Shown: piece by piece, positions 6,308 through 9,573 of the stretch
Layout: each line of letters opens with the position of its first letter
Position numbering within the stretch: position 1 is the stretch's first letter
Source: DAOTXL01 sp034434895
Lineage (GTDB): Bacteria > Chloroflexota > Anaerolineae > JAAYZQ01
NCBI GenBank assembly: GCA_034434895.1
Contig: DAOTYI010000153.1
Location: forward strand, 1-9,573
Length of the DNA: 9,573 nt
Direction: 5' to 3'
Made by a program: the position numbers and the translations under genes
The notes under the pieces: generated by a model
Seen by the model: only the letters and a program-made list of their open reading frames with translations
Database searches by the model: none
What the model was told of the DNA's origin: nothing

Positions 6308-6336
6308 AGTATAACATAGCGCCGGGCTTTTGCCAA
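6308..6336 (-). promoter_or_regulatory. Promoter giving a leaderless rlmI mRNA
   Basis: On the minus strand TTGGCA (6336-6331) is 17 bases from TATACT (6313-6308), which carries the extended -10 TG. With standard -7 to +1 spacing, transcription starts at 6301, the A of the rlmI start codon. No Shine-Dalgarno is present, which agrees with leaderless translation. Confidence 0.75.
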
Positions 6337-6370
6337 ACAAAAGAAAGGTCTGAATTTCCATCTGCTCAGA

Positions 6371-6398
6371 TTGCCATCCCCAGGTTTTGTGTTATAAT
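6371..6398 (+). promoter_or_regulatory. Extended -10 promoter for the receiver-glycosyltransferase operon
   Basis: TTGCCA (6371-6376) lies 16 bases before a consensus TATAAT (6393-6398) that carries TG at 6390-6391. The predicted start is near 6405, leaving about 75 bases before the GTG start at 6480. It is divergent from the rlmI promoter, with 34 bases between the two -35 boxes. Confidence 0.8.
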
Positions 6399-6479
6399 TA
6401 GAAGGTCCGTTTTTGCCAGAAACAGGTTGGGGAAATTGCCAACCACGTCTTCCCTATCCAGCTTGCCAGGAGAGCAAGA

Positions 6480-6869
6480 GTGACACGACGCATCCTCGTT
6501 GTGGATGATGAACCGGCCATCCGCCACCTGCTCAAGCAGGTGCTCAGCCAGGAGCGGTATCAGGTAGAGACGGCCAGCAGCGGGTTGGAAGCCCTGGAGC
6601 ATCTGCAGGTCGCCCCCTTCGACCTGGCCGTCGTGGACCTGCTCTTGCCGGGCATCAGCGGGCTGGACCTGGCCGAGGCGATCCGCATGTTGGACCCTGG
6701 CACGCCGGTGATTCTGATGACCGCTTATGGCACCCCTGTCCTGGAGGACCTGGCTTCACACCCAGCCATCCGGCATTATCTGCACAAGCCTTTTGTTCTG
6801 GAACGGCTGCTCGACCTGATTGATCACGACATCAGCCGTCGGATCCGGGAAGAAGCCGGAACTCTATGA
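6480..6869 (+). CDS. Stand-alone response regulator receiver protein
   Basis: This 129-residue protein is a single CheY-like receiver domain with no attached DNA-binding or enzymatic output. The acidic pair Asp9-Asp10 (VVDDEP), phosphoacceptor Asp53 (AVVDLLLPG), Thr81 (LMTAYG) and the Lys103-Pro104 pair (HKPF) are all present, so it should be phosphorylatable by a histidine kinase. It starts at GTG 6480 behind AGGAGAG (6468-6474, five bases away). The stop overlaps the next gene's ATG (ATGA), so the two are translationally coupled. No kinase lies in the window; the partner must be encoded elsewhere. It most likely acts by protein-protein contact, but the target is unknown and a link to the glycosyltransferase rests on operon structure alone. 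Confidence 0.93.
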   Translation: MTRRILVVDDEPAIRHLLKQVLSQERYQVETASSGLEALEHLQVAPFDLAVVDLLLPGISGLDLAEAIRMLDPGTPVILMTAYGTPVLEDLASHPAIRHYLHKPFVLERLLDLIDHDISRRIREEAGTL

Positions 6870-8602
6870 AACGAGCCAAGGCCCCATCCCTGACACCCCA
6901 TATCTTTGCCCATCCGTTTGTGCCCCTGCTCATCACCTTCATCGCCTTCCGGCTGATGGCTCTGCTGCTGGTCAGGCCGGGTGGCTATCTCACTTCCCTG
7001 TCCGATTTCACCTTCTACCGGCTGCTGGCCTCCTACGCCTCCCAGGGTTTCTACCCGGCGGTCCATTATTGGATAGAGTATCAGCCCATTTTCCCCTGGA
7101 TCTCGGTCGGCCTCTACCGCCTGAGCCTGCTGCTGCCCAACTGGGGGGAGCCTGGTTTCTGGTTTCATCTCTTCCTGGCGACCTTTTTCCTTCTGGCCGA
7201 GATCGCCAACCTGACTCTGTTGTATCTCATTGGCCAGAAGTTGCATGGCCAGGAGGTGGCTCTGCGCATCGCCTGGACCTACAGCCTGCTCTTCATGCCG
7301 CTGTTGATCATGCTTGGCTGGTTCGACCTTTTTGGGCTTACCTTCCTGCTGTTGAGCCTGTATCTGATCGTATGTCAGCGCGGCCTGGCCGGTGGCATCG
7401 TTGCCGGGGTTGGATTCCTGGTCAAACTGCTGCCCATCATCGTCGTGCCTGTTGCTTTCTGGCGTGAACCGGGCTGGAAGCGGCGGATATGGCTCGTCAT
7501 CGCCATCCTGCTGACCGTGGTCATGGTGGCGTTGCCCTTCTATCTGCTCAACCCTGAGCTGTTTACCCTGTCGTGGACCATCAATCTGAAGCGCAGTTCG
7601 TGGGAGACGGTCTGGGCCTTGCTGGAAGGGTTCACCGGCTATGGCCTGGCCGGCGGCGGCAACCGCTTCGACCCGGCTCAGGCCGGTGCACTCCAGCACC
7701 CCAGCACTCTGCCCTGGGGGTTGATTTCCGCCGGTTTTGCCCTGGTCTATCTCTACCTGTGGTTGATGGCCCGGGACAAGATACAGGAAGCAGGAAGCAA
7801 GGGGCAAGAAGGACACAACCCTCCTGCCTCCTGCCTCCTGCCTCCTGCCTCCTTCCGGGCTGTCGCTTTTACCGGGCTGACTCTGAACCTGGTGACCCTC
7901 TACCTCAAAGGTTACAGTCCGCAGTTCATTGTCTGGTTGCTGCCCTTTGTCCTCCTGCTGCTGCCCAATCTGCGCGGCCTGGCCTATGCCCTGCTGTTGA
8001 GCGCCGTCAATCTGGTCGAAAGCCCACTCTATTTCACCCTGTTGCCTGACCAGACCTGGCTGCTAGGCGGGGCGGTGCTGGCCCGCACCGGCTTGCTCCT
8101 TCTGCTATCGGTGGAGTATGGGCGTATGGCCCTGGCCGAACCGCTCTCCGCCCGGCTGAGCCGCCGGCTCTGCCTGGGGGCGGTGCTCCTGTTGACGGTA
8201 TTGGGCCTGGTCGCCATCCCCTTTGCCGGCGATGCCTATTACCATAGCCGCCTGGCCGTCAGCCCCTACCGCCCGATGATCACCACCCTCACTGCCGAGG
8301 CCGCTTCCGGCGCGCGGGTGATCATTGGCGGCGACGAGCCGAACAACGCTCAAGGGGTCTTTGACGCGGTCTATCCCTTTCTTCAGCGCCGTTTCGACGT
8401 GACTTCGATCCAGACCGACTGGTGGTTCCCCGACTGGCAACCGCGCCTGGCCGAGGCCATCAAAGCTCATGCCCAGGCATGGCTCTACGCTCCGGCCGGC
8501 TCGCCCCTCCACACCTGGCTGGCCGAACGCTACACCCCCCTGGCTCGCCACGAATTTGACGGCTGGCTGCTGACCGGCTGGAGATTGGAGATTGGAGATT
8601 AG
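6866..8602 (+). CDS. GT-C-like membrane glycosyltransferase (putative)
   Basis: This 578-residue polytopic membrane protein has about ten hydrophobic helices up to about residue 465, then a soluble tail of about 110 residues. After the first helix, the outside loop holds SDFTFYRLLA and, further on, EYQPIFPW. The acidic SD/FY and E-Y-x-P elements resemble the first loop of GT-C fold mannosyl or related transferases (GT87/DUF2029 type), which use polyprenyl-phosphate sugars at the membrane. I cannot assign a donor or acceptor. The ATG overlaps the receiver gene's stop. Two oddities stand out: residues about 306-329 (KIQEAGSKGQEGHNPPASCLLPPAS) are translated from a heptamer-repeat palindrome that looks like inserted intergenic DNA, and the last seven residues (WRLEIGD) and the stop lie in a TGGAGAT array abutting an insertion sequence, so the native C-terminus may have been longer. 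Confidence 0.7.
   Translation: MKRAKAPSLTPHIFAHPFVPLLITFIAFRLMALLLVRPGGYLTSLSDFTFYRLLASYASQGFYPAVHYWIEYQPIFPWISVGLYRLSLLLPNWGEPGFWFHLFLATFFLLAEIANLTLLYLIGQKLHGQEVALRIAWTYSLLFMPLLIMLGWFDLFGLTFLLLSLYLIVCQRGLAGGIVAGVGFLVKLLPIIVVPVAFWREPGWKRRIWLVIAILLTVVMVALPFYLLNPELFTLSWTINLKRSSWETVWALLEGFTGYGLAGGGNRFDPAQAGALQHPSTLPWGLISAGFALVYLYLWLMARDKIQEAGSKGQEGHNPPASCLLPPASFRAVAFTGLTLNLVTLYLKGYSPQFIVWLLPFVLLLLPNLRGLAYALLLSAVNLVESPLYFTLLPDQTWLLGGAVLARTGLLLLLSVEYGRMALAEPLSARLSRRLCLGAVLLLTVLGLVAIPFAGDAYYHSRLAVSPYRPMITTLTAEAASGARVIIGGDEPNNAQGVFDAVYPFLQRRFDVTSIQTDWWFPDWQPRLAEAIKAHAQAWLYAPAGSPLHTWLAERYTPLARHEFDGWLLTGWRLEIGD
7784..7847. repeat. Heptamer-repeat palindrome inside the glycosyltransferase gene
   Basis: The left arm (7784-7811) is four heptamers of CAGGAAG type, two exact and two degenerate. 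After eight spacer bases (7812-7819) the right arm (7820-7847) is four exact CCTCCTG heptamers, with a fifth degenerate copy to 7854. The arms are approximate reverse complements, so the whole can fold as a 64-base hairpin. It is translated in frame, and its base composition is unlike the surrounding membrane-helix coding sequence. Confidence 0.85.
8579..8599 (+). repeat. Three tandem TGGAGAT heptamers at the end of the glycosyltransferase gene
   Basis: TGGAGAT occurs at 8579-8585, 8586-8592 and 8593-8599 without a mismatch. The 21 bases encode WRLEIGD and are followed directly by TAG. Heptamer arrays of this kind are usually intergenic; here the stop codon is formed where the array is broken, next to the insertion sequence. 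Confidence 0.8.
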
Positions 8603-9573
8603 ACCCATAGTTCGCTCATTTTTATGGCGGTTTAGCGGAATGAGTGCAGAGTCTGGCGTAGACATTGGGTGAGAAGCCCAGCAACGCCAGAATCCGCTGT
8701 TGCAGGGGGGAGAGGGGCGTAAGATGGCGAGAGGTTTGATGGGATTCCTGAACAATGGTCAGAGTGATGCCCTGAAAGGCTTCCAGGAGGCGCTCTGCCG
8801 TCGGCCGGCGGGTCGCCCGTTTGGGATTGCCCGCATACAAACCGGTCAGTGGAACATCCTCCACCGCCAGGTTGCGACGAACCACAAACTCCAAAAGGGT
8901 CAACACCCGCAGAGCAATGGTCAACAGGCGGATCAGGCCGGTGACCCGGTCGTCCCGTTGCAAGTACATCGGCGTCAGCGACAACGGCCGACCTTTCAGA
9001 CGCCCCATACCCCGGTCAATGGTGTACTGCTCCCGGTACGCCAGCACCGCCTGCGGCAGGGAAAGCCGTTCTCCCCCCTCGTTGGTGACATAGACCCGCC
9101 AGCCCAACCGACGCACGGCCTGTTCCACCGCTTCCTCATCCACCCTCACCCTCACCCAGATTTCCCGCTCCTGCCGGACGGTGGCGGGCCGGTTCCGGTA
9201 CCGCCGCACCGGGCGCTCTTTGACCTCTTCCTCGTATCTCAGGCACAGCAGTCCCTGGACCTGGTAATGGGCGACGATCGCTTCGGCCGCCTGGCGCAGA
9301 GAGGCCTCATCGGGAAACCGCTTCTTCCCCCGACCGCGCTCGTTCAGGGCCAGCAGCGCGTTCTGAGCTTTCTCCAGACGAACCCGCAGCGCCGCTTCCG
9401 CCGCCTGTGCCTGCTTCTGCGAGCGCACCGCCAGCCGCCGTTCGGTCCAGGTGATGATCTGACCGTCCACCTCCGCCGTCAGCGTTTCTTGCCATTCAAA
9501 CCCTTCGGCAATGCACTCCTGTTTCCCATCTTCCTGCTCTCGATAAACGGGGGTCAGGACCTGTTCACCGCTC
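8603..9573 (-). mobile_element. IS1634/IS4-type insertion sequence, left part (cut by window edge)
   Basis: The transposase gene reads leftward and its stop is at 8622-8624, so the transposase-3' end of the element lies just left of this. I place the boundary at about 8600-8612, where the TGGAGAT array stops; the exact base is not determinable. A small dyad (CTCATT 8615-8620 with AATGAG 8639-8644) sits at the end. The other terminal repeat and the target duplication are outside the window. Confidence 0.65.
8622..9573 (-). CDS. Transposase, IS1634/IS4-like DDE family (partial, N-terminus beyond window)
   Basis: The frame is open from the right edge to TAA at 8622, giving about 317 C-terminal residues of a protein that is usually over 500 long. 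A GTG at 9468-9470 is not the real start: the frame continues in family-like sequence upstream (TPVYREQEDG, then IAEGFEWQETLTAEVDG). It then has a long Arg/Ala-rich helical insertion with LNERGRGKKRF, a basic strand region (PVRRYRNRPATVRQ), and the C-terminal core YREQYTIDRGMGRLKGRPL followed by LTPMYLQRDDRVTGLIRLL. This core is the place of the YREK-type signature, where the catalytic Glu is expected; here it reads Asp (YTID), which could mean reduced activity or simply a variant. The Asp residues of the DDE triad would lie outside the window. It appears intact within the window, with no frameshift. Confidence 0.82.
   Translation of the reverse strand, partial: SGEQVLTPVYREQEDGKQECIAEGFEWQETLTAEVDGQIITWTERRLAVRSQKQAQAAEAALRVRLEKAQNALLALNERGRGKKRFPDEASLRQAAEAIVAHYQVQGLLCLRYEEEVKERPVRRYRNRPATVRQEREIWVRVRVDEEAVEQAVRRLGWRVYVTNEGGERLSLPQAVLAYREQYTIDRGMGRLKGRPLSLTPMYLQRDDRVTGLIRLLTIALRVLTLLEFVVRRNLAVEDVPLTGLYAGNPKRATRRPTAERLLEAFQGITLTIVQESHQTSRHLTPLSPLQQRILALLGFSPNVYARLCTHSAKPP

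Noticed and set aside
6302..6361. Twenty-residue N-terminal extension of rlmI
   Set aside because: It would begin upstream of the promoter, lacks an SD and exceeds the family's usual length.
6824..7816. Minus-strand open frame (330 codons) across the glycosyltransferase gene
   Set aside because: The product is Gln/Gly/Pro-rich antisense translation of membrane-helix codons, with no start context or family signature.
7784..7854. CRISPR array
   Set aside because: The units are 7 bases long, contiguous and without spacers; this is a simple heptamer repeat.

Overview
The window looks like a piece of a GC-rich bacterial chromosome. The gene set, the heptamer-type intergenic repeats, the leaderless-style promoter and an IS1634-like transposase resemble Chloroflexota (Anaerolineae/Caldilineae-like) genomes. 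That placement is from memory of similar sequences and was not computed. The genes are mostly ordinary housekeeping genes. Five near-consensus sigma70-type promoters can be read directly, which fixes most transcription units.

Layout: (1) 15-1364, minus strand: mgtE, a full-length Mg2+ channel. (2) 1365-1935: a 571-base gap between divergent genes. It holds a perfect-consensus promoter (TTGACA-N17-TATAAT) firing towards mgtE from about 1746, which gives mgtE a leader of about 380 nt. The leader is rich in inverted repeats and its last hairpin buries the mgtE Shine-Dalgarno. A second promoter fires the other way into fba. (3) 1936-3601, plus strand: fba (class II fructose-bisphosphate aldolase) and rpiA (ribose-5-phosphate isomerase A), 25 nt apart, a central-carbon operon. 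(4) 3602-3843: repeat-filled intergenic DNA with a 15-bp perfect hairpin. (5) 3902-5020, plus strand: a two-gene operon of unknown function, made of a two-TM coiled-coil-like envelope protein and a 73-residue helical protein, behind a strong promoter. (6) 5108-6301, minus strand: an RlmI-like 23S rRNA methyltransferase, convergent with the preceding operon. Its promoter places +1 on the A of the ATG, so its mRNA is predicted to be leaderless. (7) 6480-8602, plus strand: a stand-alone receiver protein overlapping (ATGA) a GT-C-like membrane glycosyltransferase. (8) 8603-9573, minus strand: the left end of an IS1634/IS4-type insertion sequence, with its transposase cut by the window edge.

The most interesting signals are regulatory and repeat-based rather than a new multi-gene system. 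They are the long structured mgtE leader with a buried SD and a possible 8-codon upstream ORF, the exact leaderless geometry at rlmI, and a heptamer-repeat palindrome that sits inside the glycosyltransferase coding sequence and is translated in frame. In addition, the same gene's last seven codons and stop lie in a second heptamer array that is interrupted where the IS begins. The 286/73-residue pair is the best candidate for undescribed protein biology, but its function cannot be read from the sequence.
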